64,000 nt of DNA. Source: an uncultured Pelagibacteraceae bacterium. GTDB lineage: Bacteria; Pseudomonadota; Alphaproteobacteria; Pelagibacterales; Pelagibacteraceae. Under the pieces are notes generated by a model. It worked only from the letters and a program-made list of their open reading frames with translations, did not search any database and was not told the origin of the DNA. Within the stretch, counting starts at the first letter, position 1; the number at the start of each line of letters is the position of its first letter. Made by a program: the position numbers and the translations under genes. The stretch covers positions 1 to 64,000 of the forward strand of contig CACECL010000003.1 in NCBI GenBank assembly GCA_902557995.1. Reading direction: 5' to 3'. Shown here piece by piece: positions 40,547 through 50,542 of the stretch.

Positions 40547-41954
40547 TTTCTTTATTATTATATAAAATATGGTTTTTTAATTTATTTATATTATCAACCA
40601 TCTCGGGATCTTTTTCTTTTATTTTTTCAATAGTTTTTACTGAATGAATTATTGTTGTATGGTCTCTGTTAGAAAATTCCCTTCCGATTTCAGGTAATGA
40701 TTTAGAAGTTAAAATTTTAGTTAAATAAATTGCTGTTTGTCTAGGTCTTACTAAATATCTTGATCTTCTAGATGATAGCATTTCATTTTTGCTTATTTTG
40801 AAAAACTTACAAACAATTGTCTGAATTAGATCTATTGTAACCTTATTTTCTGCTAAATTTAATAAATCCTTTAAAACTACTTTAGTTTCAGCAAGATTTG
40901 GGGCTTTGTTATAGATTCTTGAAAATGAAACAACTCTGTTTATTGCTCCAACTAGTTCCCTTACACTTCCAGTTATTTCATTACTTATAAAATCTTGAAT
41001 TTCTCTAGAAACTTGTAATTGTTCAGAATACAAAGCATTCAATTCTTCAGTTTTTTTTTCAACTATTTTTTTTCTTAGCTCAAGGTCTGGCTTTTGAATA
41101 TCAACAACTAATCCACCTGAAAATCTTGATTTAATTCTTTCTTGAATCCTCGATAATTTGTTTGGTGCTCGATCAGCTGATACTATTATTTGAGATCCCT
41201 TATCAAGTAATGCATTAAATGTATGAAAGAACTCCTCCTGCATAGCCTCTTTTCCACTTATAAACTGGATATCATCGATTAATAAAATATCTGTATTTCT
41301 AAAATATTCTTTAAACTTAACCATGTCGTTTGATTTAATTGATTTTACAAACTGATACATGAAACGTTCAGCAGAAATAAACATTACTTTATTATTTTTT
41401 TTAAGCTCTAAACCTATTGAATTTAATAAGTGAGTTTTTCCCATTCCAACACCACCATAAATATAAAGTGGATTATAATGAGATATATTTTCTGAAACTT
41501 TTAAAGAAGCTTCGTAAGCTAATTTGTTACTTGAACCTGTAATAAAATTATCAAATCTTTTATTTGGATCAATTCGATTATACTGAAGGTAAGAGTCTTT
41601 TATAAATGAAACATTTTCATTAGTATATTTCTCTTTAATATTATTTTCCTTTAAAGTGATATCTTGAACTTTTTCAACTATTTTGAACTCAATTCTAATA
41701 ATGTCTTTTTTATATACCTTAATTATCTTTAATATTTGGTCTAAATACCTTGATGTAATCCAATCTCTAATAAATCTTGTTGGAACTGATAATAATAAGT
41801 AATTATTGAATTCCTCAACAAAAGAAATCTTTTTTAACCAGCTCTCATAAACTTCTAAGCCTAGTTTATTTTTCATTTCATTCTGTACTTGCTTCCATTC
41901 GAAACTTTCGGAGGAAAAATTATTAATATTTTTTGTATTTGTTATTTTATTCAT
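40536..41954 (-). CDS. dnaA: Chromosomal replication initiator DnaA
   Basis: 472 aa; YGGVGMGKTHLLNSIG, LLIDDIQFISGKE, FSNRDHTTIIHSVKTIEK. Confidence 0.98.
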   Translation of the reverse strand: MNKITNTKNINNFSSESFEWKQVQNEMKNKLGLEVYESWLKKISFVEEFNNYLLLSVPTRFIRDWITSRYLDQILKIIKVYKKDIIRIEFKIVEKVQDITLKENNIKEKYTNENVSFIKDSYLQYNRIDPNKRFDNFITGSSNKLAYEASLKVSENISHYNPLYIYGGVGMGKTHLLNSIGLELKKNNKVMFISAERFMYQFVKSIKSNDMVKFKEYFRNTDILLIDDIQFISGKEAMQEEFFHTFNALLDKGSQIIVSADRAPNKLSRIQERIKSRFSGGLVVDIQKPDLELRKKIVEKKTEELNALYSEQLQVSREIQDFISNEITGSVRELVGAINRVVSFSRIYNKAPNLAETKVVLKDLLNLAENKVTIDLIQTIVCKFFKISKNEMLSSRRSRYLVRPRQTAIYLTKILTSKSLPEIGREFSNRDHTTIIHSVKTIEKIKEKDPEMVDNINKLKNHILYNNKENEI

Positions 41955-42101
41955 AACTTAAGGGGAAATCTCAGTTAGAACTATTTAAAAAAATTTGCAA
42001 CAAGTTAATAAAGAAATTTAAAAAAAAATAAAATCTATGATTGTGATTTATATTTTAAAAAATAAATTCTAAATTAAACTTAAATTTAAAATTATAAATT
42101 G

Positions 42102-42200
42102 AATCGAATATAGATTGAATCAATTAATTGATAGAATTAAAATTAAATCAAATATAGATTGAATGACGATAATCCAAATATTTACTAAATCTAAATATAG
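42102..42200. repeat. Iteron-like direct repeats AATCNAATATAGATTGAAT in dnaA-rpsT gap
   Basis: AATCGAATATAGATTGAAT (42102-42120), AATCAAATATAGATTGAAT (42146-42164), partial AATCTAAATATAG (42188-42200). Confidence 0.6.
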
Positions 42201-42228
42201 TAACTTAATACAAAACTTAAATATATAA

Positions 42229-42237
42229 TGTGGATAT
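42229..42237 (-). promoter_or_regulatory. DnaA-box-like 9-mer TGTGGATAT
   Basis: One mismatch from TGTGGATAA (reverse of TTATCCACA), in the same dnaA-rpsT gap. Confidence 0.3.
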
Positions 42238-42267
42238 CAGAAGTTGTTTGAAAATTTAAACTAACGT

Positions 42268-42528
42268 TTAGATTGCAGCAATTTTTTTTGTTATTCTAGA
42301 AACATTTCTAGAAGCATTTTGTTTTTTTATTATTCCTGTTTTTGCAACTTTCATCAACTCAGAGTTTAACTTTGGTAGAAATTTAAGAGCTTCATCTTTC
42401 TTTTTATCATCAATTAGAAGGTTCATTTTCTTAAGAGCGTTTCTAAACCTGCTCTTTCTAGCTTTATTTACCGCTGTTTGTTTAGAAATTCGTCTAATTC
42501 TCTTAATTGCTGATTTTGTGTTTGCCAT
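42268..42528 (-). CDS. rpsT: 30S ribosomal protein S20
   Basis: MANTKSAIKRIRRISKQTAVNKARKSRFRNALKK...; start trimmed from the 110-aa ORF to MANTK. Confidence 0.95.
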   Translation of the reverse strand: MANTKSAIKRIRRISKQTAVNKARKSRFRNALKKMNLLIDDKKKDEALKFLPKLNSELMKVAKTGIIKKQNASRNVSRITKKIAAI

Positions 42529-42578
42529 CTGCGCAGGGGTATAGCTTGAGAATTTAAAGTGGTCAACTAAATATTTAA

Positions 42579-43442
42579 CTATTTTTGACAAGAAATACAA
42601 AAAAAAGTTGATCTATTTGATGTTATTTTTTTTTTTATAATACCCTTGCACTGCGTACGCTTACAACCAGTGCCGTCTTGCTGATAAACTTTAAACTCTT
42701 TTTGAAAGTTACCTTTGTTACCTGAAATATCTTTAAAATCTTTTATACTTGAACCTCCCTTATTAATTGCCTGTTGAAGTATTTTCTTAGAATTTAAAAT
42801 AATATTTAAACATTCATTTTTGTTAAGTCTTTTTGCCTTTTTAAATGGATTTATTTTACTAGCGAAAAGAATTTCACTTGCATAAATATTACCTATTCCA
42901 GAAACAAATCTCTGATCAAGTAAGAAACTTTTTATATCCTTATTTTTTTTCTTAAAATAATTAACTACATAATTTAAGTTAAATTTGTCACTAAATGGTT
43001 CGGGTCCCATTGATTTAAATCTTCTCTGTAGATCTTGATAATTTTTAATTATTTCAAAAAATCCAAAACGTCTTGGATCATTATAAATTACTTTCAAGCT
43101 ATCAAATACAAACTCTGCATGATTGTGTTTTTTAGGTAAAAAAGGTGAATGATAAAAACTAGTATTCGTAAATTTTAGAGGCTTTTTCTTATCAAGAATA
43201 TGAATTGTTCCTGACATTCCTAAATGTATTAAACAATAATCTTCATTTTGAAAATGGATAATCAAATATTTAGAAAATCTACTAACTTCAATTATTTTTT
43301 TATTTTTAAGAAAACTTTCAAAATCACTTGGTATTTTAAACCTTAAATTCCTGTTTCTGATTATTACTTTTTTTATGCTTTTTTTTTTGATCTTTTTATG
43401 AAGAGATTGTCTAACAATTTCTACTTCTGGTAATTCTGGCAT
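42579..43442 (-). CDS. mutM: Formamidopyrimidine-DNA glycosylase
   Basis: 287 aa; MPELPEVEIVRQSL, NDPRRFGFFEI, GIGNIYASEILF, C-terminal zinc finger. Confidence 0.97.
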   Translation of the reverse strand: MPELPEVEIVRQSLHKKIKKKSIKKVIIRNRNLRFKIPSDFESFLKNKKIIEVSRFSKYLIIHFQNEDYCLIHLGMSGTIHILDKKKPLKFTNTSFYHSPFLPKKHNHAEFVFDSLKVIYNDPRRFGFFEIIKNYQDLQRRFKSMGPEPFSDKFNLNYVVNYFKKKNKDIKSFLLDQRFVSGIGNIYASEILFASKINPFKKAKRLNKNECLNIILNSKKILQQAINKGGSSIKDFKDISGNKGNFQKEFKVYQQDGTGCKRTQCKGIIKKKITSNRSTFFCISCQK

Positions 43443-43471
43443 TTGATACTATATTCAATATATATTTTTTT

Positions 43472-44176
43472 ATGCAACAAAATCTTCAAAATAAAAAAGG
43501 ACTTGTAGAAAATGTGTTTAATCAGGTCTATAACAAATATGACTTGATGAATGACTTTATGTCTATGGGTGTACATAGATATTGGAAAAAAAGTTTAATC
43601 AATATGATGAGTCCGAGAGTTAGTAGAAAATTAATAGATGTTGCTTGTGGGACTGGGGATGTTGGAAAGTTATTTTTAGATAGTACAAATAAAGAGGCTG
43701 AAATTACTTGTGTAGACCCTAATAAAGGAATGGTTAGTCAAGGAAAGCAAAAGTTATCTAATTACAAAAATGTAAAATGGGTTATTTCTCCAGCAGAAAA
43801 ATTACCAATAACAGACAATTCTTTTGATTATTACACTATTAGCTTTGGGCTAAGAAATACAAAAAATTTAAATAAAGCACTTTCAGAAGCCTATAGAGTT
43901 TTAAAGCCTGGTGGACGCTATCTATGTCTGGAATTTTCTAAGATTCAAAATTCAAATCTTGATTTTGTATATAAAAATTATTCAAAGCTCATTCCTATTA
44001 TTGGTCAGTTTGTAGTTGGAGAAAAAGAACCTTACGAATATTTAATCAAAAGTATTGAACAATTTATTAATCAAGATGAATTAATAGAGTTGATGGAAAA
44101 AAATAATTTTCATAAATGTTCTTATAGAAATCTTTCTGGTGGTATTGTTTCAATTCATAGTGGTTGGAAAGTTTAA
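43472..44176 (+). CDS. ubiE: Demethylmenaquinone/ubiquinone methyltransferase
   Basis: 234 aa; VFNQVYNKYDLMNDFMSMGVHRYWK, DVACGTGDVG, SFGLRNTKNLNKAL. Confidence 0.96.
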   Translation: MQQNLQNKKGLVENVFNQVYNKYDLMNDFMSMGVHRYWKKSLINMMSPRVSRKLIDVACGTGDVGKLFLDSTNKEAEITCVDPNKGMVSQGKQKLSNYKNVKWVISPAEKLPITDNSFDYYTISFGLRNTKNLNKALSEAYRVLKPGGRYLCLEFSKIQNSNLDFVYKNYSKLIPIIGQFVVGEKEPYEYLIKSIEQFINQDELIELMEKNNFHKCSYRNLSGGIVSIHSGWKV

Positions 44177-45744
44177 TGATTAAAAAACTTATCACTTTAT
44201 TTAAATTAGGAAGAAAAATTGCAAAATCAGATATTTTAAAAATTGCATCAAAATTTAAAAAACCTCCTTTAGCTGTAACAATATTATTCCAAATTTTATC
44301 TATTTCATTTGAAAAAAAGGAACAAAATAATTTATTTGAGGATGATGGTGAGAGACTATCTAGGTCATTAGAATCTATGGGCACAACTTTCATCAAACTT
44401 GGGCAATTTCTTGCTACTAGACCAGATATAATCGGAGAAGAATTATCTTTAAAGCTAGAAAAACTTCAAGATCGATTACCCCCTTTTTCAATTCATGAAG
44501 CAAAAGAAATTATTAAAGAAGATCTTGGAGCTGATGCATTTAATTCAATAATTGATTTAAGTGAACCAGTTGCTGCTGCATCAATTGCACAAGTTCATAA
44601 AGCAAAAATAAATGACAATGGAACAATTAAAGATGTAGCAATAAAAATCTTAAGACCAAATATAAAAAAAATATTCAATGAAGAAATAGATGCAATGATG
44701 TTATTTGCATTTATTATTGAGTCATTTGTAAAAAAAACAAAAAGATTAAAACTTGTTGAAGTTGTTTTTTTACTTAAAGAAATAACTAATCTTGAAATGG
44801 ATTTAAGATTTGAAGCTGCTGCGGCTAATGAATATGCTGAAAACACTAAAAATGATGCTGGATTTAAAGTTCCTGAAATTTATTGGAATTTTACAAGTGA
44901 AAATGTAATGACTTTGGATTGGATAGATGGAATTTCAATAAGAGAAGCTGAGGAGCTAAAGAAAAGAAATTTAGATACTAATAAAATAGCTGAAGATATT
45001 ATCCAACATTTTTTAAGACATGCTGTAAGAGATGGTTTTTTTCATGCAGATATGCACCAAGGAAATATTTTTGTTGATAATAGTGGCCAAATTGTTCCTA
45101 TAGATTTTGGGATTATGGGCAGGTTAGACAAACTTAGTAAAAGGTTTTTAGCAGAAATTTTATTTGGATTTATTCAAAGAGATTATCGTAAAGTAGCTGA
45201 AGTTCACTTAGTGGCCGGATTAGTTCCAAAAGAAGTACCAATCGATGATCTAGCTCAGGCTTTGAGATCAATTGGTGAGCCTATATTTGGTCAAGAAGTA
45301 AAAGATATTTCAGGAGGTAAATTACTCAAACAATTGTTTGATGTAACAGAAAAGTTTAATATGCAAACTCAACCTCAATTATTAATGTTGCAAAAAACTA
45401 TGGTTGTTGTTGAAGGTGTAGCAAGAAAGTTAAATCCAAACACAAATATTTGGACAACTTCAAAGCCAGTACTAGAAAATTGGCTTAAAGAAACCAAAGA
45501 TCCAATTAATAATTTAAATGAAACGTTAAAAAATACATCTGAAGTGATTAAACGTTTACCAGAATTTCCTGAGATTATGGATAAAGCAAATCAAGCATTA
45601 ACGTTTTTAGCTAGTGGTCAAATTCCACAAAATTCAAATTCTTACACCGCTCTGAATGATAAAAAATCAGAAATGATAGCATTTAGAAATCAATCTATTA
45701 TTGGTTTATTACTTCTTGTAATTTTTGGCCTTATAGTATTTTAA
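44176..45744 (+). CDS. ubiB: ABC1/UbiB kinase-like protein, ubiquinone biosynthesis
   Basis: LGQFLATRPDIIGEEL (KxGQ motif), FHADMHQGNIF, PIDFGIMGRL; start set to ATG 44176 (TAATG overlap with ubiE). Confidence 0.94.
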   Translation: MIKKLITLFKLGRKIAKSDILKIASKFKKPPLAVTILFQILSISFEKKEQNNLFEDDGERLSRSLESMGTTFIKLGQFLATRPDIIGEELSLKLEKLQDRLPPFSIHEAKEIIKEDLGADAFNSIIDLSEPVAAASIAQVHKAKINDNGTIKDVAIKILRPNIKKIFNEEIDAMMLFAFIIESFVKKTKRLKLVEVVFLLKEITNLEMDLRFEAAAANEYAENTKNDAGFKVPEIYWNFTSENVMTLDWIDGISIREAEELKKRNLDTNKIAEDIIQHFLRHAVRDGFFHADMHQGNIFVDNSGQIVPIDFGIMGRLDKLSKRFLAEILFGFIQRDYRKVAEVHLVAGLVPKEVPIDDLAQALRSIGEPIFGQEVKDISGGKLLKQLFDVTEKFNMQTQPQLLMLQKTMVVVEGVARKLNPNTNIWTTSKPVLENWLKETKDPINNLNETLKNTSEVIKRLPEFPEIMDKANQALTFLASGQIPQNSNSYTALNDKKSEMIAFRNQSIIGLLLLVIFGLIVF

Positions 45745-45752
45745 TTCTGCAG

Positions 45753-46958
45753 ATGAAAAATTTGTTAAATAAAAAAATACTATTTATTATCTGTGGAGGA
45801 ATATCTGCTTATAAAAGTCTTGAAACAATTAGGCTTTTTAAAAAGAATGGTGCAGAAATAAAGTCAATTCTTACAACAAGTGCAAAAGAGTTTGTAACTC
45901 CGCTTTCAATAACATCACTTTCTCAGGGTAAAGTTTATAGTGATTTATTTAGTTTAGAAAATGAGGCTGAAATGGATCATATTTCACTTTCAAGGTGGGC
46001 AGATATAATTGTAATTGCACCTGCAACGGCAAATACAATTTCGAAACTGTCTCAAGGAACAACTGATGATTTAGCATCCACTGTTGTTTTGGCATCAGAT
46101 AAAGACATTATTTTAGCACCAGCAATGAATGTAAGAATGTGGGAGCATCCAACTACTAAAACAAATATAAAAAAATTAAAAGGGTTTGGATATAAACTAA
46201 TAGGTCCAGAGATTGGTGATATGGCATGTGGTGAATATGGAGAGGGTAAAATGTCAGACCCATCAGTAATTGCTGAAGAAGTTGATAAATATTTCTTAAC
46301 TCAAAAAAATAACAAAAAATTTAAAGCATTAGTTACAGCAGGTCCAACTTATGAGTACATAGATCCAGTTCGTTTTATTACAAATAAATCAAGTGGCAAA
46401 CAAGGATATGAATTAGCAAAATCATTATCCAAAAAAGGTTTTGATACAATATTAATATCAGGTCCAACTAATCTTGAAATAACTAAAGATATTAATCTTA
46501 TAAAAGTTGAAACAGCAGATGAAATGTTAGTTGCTACTCAAGAAAATTTACCTGTTGATGTAGCAATTTTTTCTGCTGCGGTAGCTGATTTTAAAATTAA
46601 TAAAAAGTATGAAAGTAAAATTAAAAAACAAGATAACCTAAACTTAAATTTAGAAAAGAATATAGATATACTTAATTATGTGTCTAACCATAACTCTATG
46701 AGACCTGAACTTGTGATTGGATTTGCAGCAGAAACTAATGAGATCGATAAAAATGCAGAAGAAAAATTAAACAAGAAGAATTGTGACTGGATAATTTCCA
46801 ATGATGTATCAAATAAAAATATAGGATTTAATTCTGATTATAATGAGGTTACAATTCATTACAAAAACAGAGATACTAAAAAAGAAAAACTATCGTACAA
46901 AAAAAAATCTGGAATTTCTGATGAAATAGTTGATAGAATAATTGATCAATTAAATTAA
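45753..46958 (+). CDS. coaBC: Bifunctional phosphopantothenoylcysteine decarboxylase / phosphopantothenate-cysteine ligase
   Basis: 401 aa; ICGGISAYKSLE, APAMNVRMWEHP, TAGPTYEYIDPVRFITNKSSGKQGYELA. Confidence 0.97.
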   Translation: MKNLLNKKILFIICGGISAYKSLETIRLFKKNGAEIKSILTTSAKEFVTPLSITSLSQGKVYSDLFSLENEAEMDHISLSRWADIIVIAPATANTISKLSQGTTDDLASTVVLASDKDIILAPAMNVRMWEHPTTKTNIKKLKGFGYKLIGPEIGDMACGEYGEGKMSDPSVIAEEVDKYFLTQKNNKKFKALVTAGPTYEYIDPVRFITNKSSGKQGYELAKSLSKKGFDTILISGPTNLEITKDINLIKVETADEMLVATQENLPVDVAIFSAAVADFKINKKYESKIKKQDNLNLNLEKNIDILNYVSNHNSMRPELVIGFAAETNEIDKNAEEKLNKKNCDWIISNDVSNKNIGFNSDYNEVTIHYKNRDTKKEKLSYKKKSGISDEIVDRIIDQLN

Positions 46959-47395
46959 TGGCAAAAGTTCTTATCAAAAAGTTAGACCCTGCGGTTGAAT
47001 TACCTGCTTACAAAACAAAAGGTGCATCAGGTATGGATTTGATGGCGCTAGTAAAAAAACCCATTAATCTTAAACCGAACTCATCATGCTTAGTTCCAAC
47101 AGGCCTTGCTGTTGCTTTTTCAAGTGATTTCGAAATCCAAATAAGACCAAGATCTGGTTTAGCTGCAAAAAATAGTATAAGTGTTTTAAATACACCTGGA
47201 ACTATTGATAGTGATTACAGGGGAGAAATAAAAGTAATTCTTTTTAATCACGGGAAAGACGATTTCCTGATAAATAATAAGGATAGAATAGCGCAAATGA
47301 TTTTAACTCCTATAATTAAAATGGATCTCGAGGAAACTGATGACCTACCAGAAACAATTAGAGGAGAAAGTGGGTTTGGCTCAACAGGAAAATGA
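46958..47395 (+). CDS. dut: dUTP diphosphatase
   Basis: 145 aa; GASGMDLMA, RPRSGLAAKNSISVLNTPGTIDSDYRGE, RGESGFGSTGK. Confidence 0.97.
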   Translation: MAKVLIKKLDPAVELPAYKTKGASGMDLMALVKKPINLKPNSSCLVPTGLAVAFSSDFEIQIRPRSGLAAKNSISVLNTPGTIDSDYRGEIKVILFNHGKDDFLINNKDRIAQMILTPIIKMDLEETDDLPETIRGESGFGSTGK

Positions 47396-48147
47396 GCAAA
47401 AATTTAAACAAAAAAGAAATAGAGAAATTCTCAAGGCAAATAATTCTTAAAAATATTGGGGCAGCAGGTCAAAAAAAAATTTTATCTTCAAAAGTCTTAA
47501 TAGTTGGTATGGGTGGTCTAGGTTGCCCAGTAGCAGAATTTTTAACTAGATCGGGTATTGGTACACTTGGGATTGCAGATCATGATACTGTAAGTCTCTC
47601 TAATATCCACAGACAAAGTCTATATAATGAAAAAAATATAAATCAATCAAAAGTAAAGATTGCAAAAAAAAAATTAAATAAAATTAATTCAAAGACAAAA
47701 ATAAATATTTTTAATTTAAAATTAAATAAAACTACATTTGAAAAAATTATTAAAAATTATGACTATATTGTTGATGGGACAGATAACTTTGAAAGTAAAT
47801 TTTTAATAAATGATTTAAGTCTAAAAAATAAAAAATTTCTAGTCACTGGTGCTATAAGCAAGTTTGATGGACACATTTTTACTTTTAATTTTGCAAACAA
47901 AAAAGATCCTTGTTTGAGATGTTTTTATCAAGAAGAAACGATATCTGATGAAATTTTAAATTGTGAATATGAGGGAATTTTAGGAACCGTTGCAGGAATA
48001 ATAGGTACGTTACAAGCCAATGAAGTTTTAAAAAAAATACTAAATATTGGAATAAATTTAAATGGATACATTCTAATTCTAGATCTATTAAATTTAAATT
48101 TTAGAAAAGCAAAAATTAATAAAAGAAAAAAATGCTTATGCAACTAA
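47392..48147 (+). CDS. HesA/MoeB/ThiF family adenylyltransferase
   Basis: 251 aa; VLIVGMGGLGCPVAEFLTRSGIGTLGIADHDTVSLSNIHRQSLY. Confidence 0.93.
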   Translation: MSKNLNKKEIEKFSRQIILKNIGAAGQKKILSSKVLIVGMGGLGCPVAEFLTRSGIGTLGIADHDTVSLSNIHRQSLYNEKNINQSKVKIAKKKLNKINSKTKINIFNLKLNKTTFEKIIKNYDYIVDGTDNFESKFLINDLSLKNKKFLVTGAISKFDGHIFTFNFANKKDPCLRCFYQEETISDEILNCEYEGILGTVAGIIGTLQANEVLKKILNIGINLNGYILILDLLNLNFRKAKINKRKKCLCN

Positions 48148-48587
48148 TAATAAAAAAAATTTATATAGTATTTTTTTTATTATTTTTTACTCACATTTCG
48201 TTTGCTAATGAAATTTTTGTCTCTCTTAAAAAAAATAAAGTAAATGTTCGTTACGGACCAAGTTTTGAATCTGATATTAAATATGTTTATAAAAAAATAA
48301 ATCTTCCATTAAAACAAATCGATAAAAAAGAAAATTTCAGGCGAATTATTGATTTAAAAAATAATAGTGGATGGATTCATGTCTCTCAATTAAAAAAAAG
48401 TAATTCTGTAATAGCTACGAAAGATAAAGTTTTATTTAAAAAACCTACATCTTTTGCTAAACCAATTGCTCAAATAAAAGAGGGAAGATTATTAATTGTA
48501 GAAAAATGTGAACAAAATTGGTGTAAAATTACATCAGAAAAATTTGAAGGTTGGATTAAAACAGATAATATTTGGGGACTTAATTAA
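48132..48587 (+). CDS. Secreted bacterial SH3-domain protein
   Basis: 151 aa; signal peptide, two SH3-like repeats (VNVRYGPSFESDIKYVYKK; CEQNWCKITSEKFEGWI). Confidence 0.8.
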   Translation: MLMQLIIKKIYIVFFLLFFTHISFANEIFVSLKKNKVNVRYGPSFESDIKYVYKKINLPLKQIDKKENFRRIIDLKNNSGWIHVSQLKKSNSVIATKDKVLFKKPTSFAKPIAQIKEGRLLIVEKCEQNWCKITSEKFEGWIKTDNIWGLN

Positions 48588-49183
48588 CTAAAATCATTAG
48601 ATAAAGAGGTTATATTTTCTTTAGATAATTTTGTGCTATGAGAATACTCTTTATGATCAATTCCAAGCTCGATTTCTGAGCTATTAGATTGAAATTTTTC
48701 TATTTGATCATCAGTAAAATTAAAATGAATAAACTGTACTGATGATGCTTTTCCTTCAGAAGAAGTTCTATCAACATCTTCTTCGGGAACAGCTTTAATT
48801 TTCTCACCATTTATTTTCATAAATACTGTTTCTTCTATTCCACCAACTTTTCCAAGAAACGCAGCCCTTGAGATGGGATTATCTATTTCAAACATTAAAG
48901 TTGCTGTTAGTTCTTTGCCGTTAGGTATTAAAGGATTGTACGCAGATAACTCATCCTGAAGTTGCTCATCACCACCTTTTTCAATGTATAGCATTTCTTG
49001 TACTTGAGCTAACATTGTTTCATAACTTTCAAAATAAAAAGTAGCATAAGGCCCTAAAGCAACTCTTCTATTTTTTTTATAATCAACAATATTTTTTCTT
49101 AATTCACGTCTCTTTTCTATATAAACGTCTAAAGGCATGATGTCTTCTTTTTGAATTTCTCTTTTTGCTCTAGGCATGATCAT
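48584..49183 (-). CDS. DUF3501 family protein
   Basis: 199 aa; KREIQKEDIMPLDVYIEKRRELRKNIVDYKKNRRVALGPYATFYFE; partner of rubrerythrin and Fe-S oxidoreductase. Confidence 0.82.
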   Translation of the reverse strand: MIMPRAKREIQKEDIMPLDVYIEKRRELRKNIVDYKKNRRVALGPYATFYFESYETMLAQVQEMLYIEKGGDEQLQDELSAYNPLIPNGKELTATLMFEIDNPISRAAFLGKVGGIEETVFMKINGEKIKAVPEEDVDRTSSEGKASSVQFIHFNFTDDQIEKFQSNSSEIELGIDHKEYSHSTKLSKENITSLSNDFS

Positions 49184-50511
49184 AAGTTATAACTTTTTGC
49201 CATCAATTCGATAGGGTGTAGTGCCTCATCATTAGATATATTTGTATCAACTTCTAACTGTTTTAAATGTTTACCAGCTAAAGGACAATCAGAAGCCATA
49301 TACTTATTATTTTTAGTTTTTATTTGTCTAGCTGTAGGTCTTCCAACTTTATTTGCTAAATCATGAGTTTCTTTCATTACTCCAAAAGTTCCTCCATGAC
49401 CTGCACATCTTTCAACTACATCAATTTTAACGTTTGGTATCAATTTTAACATATCTCTTGCTTTGATACCCATATTCTGTGCTCTAGCATGACAAGCATG
49501 ATGCACAGTTACTCCTCCATCAATCTCATTTAATCCTTCTGCTAATCCCTCATTGTTTGCAATATCCACAACATACTCATCAATATCCATAACATTTGAA
49601 GATAATTTTTTTATTTTTTCATCGTTTGGTAATAACAAAGGCCATTCAAATTTTAACATTAATCCACAGCTTGCCGTCAAGGTTACTACTTTATATCCTT
49701 TATCAATCCATTCGATTAAATCCTTAGAAACTTTTTTCGCTTGTTCAACAACTTTTGGCAGATCTGCTTGCTCTAAAAATGGCATCCCACAACAACCAGG
49801 ATAAGCTTCTTGAACCTCTACACCATTTTTTTTCAAAACTTTTAAAGCAGCAACACCAGTATTTTTTTTATTAAAATTCACAAAACAAGTTGAATAAATA
49901 ACTACTTTTCTGTCTTTAGAAGGTGTTAGATAATTTATTTTATCTTTATTTTTTTTAAAAAAATATGAAAAAGTTTCTGAGTTATATTTTGGTAACTGAA
50001 CTCTTTTATCTATTCCTGCAATAAGTTCCAAGATTTTTCTAATTAATTTATTTTTAATATTTGATGCCCAGTTAATTATTTTTGAGAACATTACACCAAT
50101 TTTTGCGTTTCGGTCGATTTGGGCTAATTGTGTTGGTACGCTTGGTAATTTACCTAATTTTTTTTGGCCTGTTCTATATCGCAGCATTAAATGTGGAAAA
50201 TCTAGATTAAAATCATGAGGTGGAACATATGGGCATTTAGTCATAAAACACATATCGCACAAAGTGCATGCATCAACAACAGGGGCAAATTGATCGCTAG
50301 ATAAGCTTTCAACATCCTCATTTTTAGACTCATCTATCATATCAAATAGCTTTGGAAATGAATCACAAAGATTAAAACATCTTCTACATCCATGACAAAT
50401 ATCAAACACTCTTCTCATTTCAGCATCTAATTTTTCAGGATTTAGAAAATCAGGATGCTCAAAATCTATAGGATGTCGTATAGGTGCACCTAAACTTCCT
50501 TCTTTACTCAT
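49180..50511 (-). CDS. Heterodisulfide-reductase/GlpC-like Fe-S oxidoreductase
   Basis: 443 aa; CHGCRRCFNLCDSFP, CTLCDMCFMTKCPYVPP, two CCG-type domains (PGCCGMPF, CAGHGGTFG). Confidence 0.92.
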   Translation of the reverse strand: MSKEGSLGAPIRHPIDFEHPDFLNPEKLDAEMRRVFDICHGCRRCFNLCDSFPKLFDMIDESKNEDVESLSSDQFAPVVDACTLCDMCFMTKCPYVPPHDFNLDFPHLMLRYRTGQKKLGKLPSVPTQLAQIDRNAKIGVMFSKIINWASNIKNKLIRKILELIAGIDKRVQLPKYNSETFSYFFKKNKDKINYLTPSKDRKVVIYSTCFVNFNKKNTGVAALKVLKKNGVEVQEAYPGCCGMPFLEQADLPKVVEQAKKVSKDLIEWIDKGYKVVTLTASCGLMLKFEWPLLLPNDEKIKKLSSNVMDIDEYVVDIANNEGLAEGLNEIDGGVTVHHACHARAQNMGIKARDMLKLIPNVKIDVVERCAGHGGTFGVMKETHDLANKVGRPTARQIKTKNNKYMASDCPLAGKHLKQLEVDTNISNDEALHPIELMAKSYNL

Positions 50512-50542
50512 ATAATTAAGTTTTTTGAAATTCGAATTTTTT

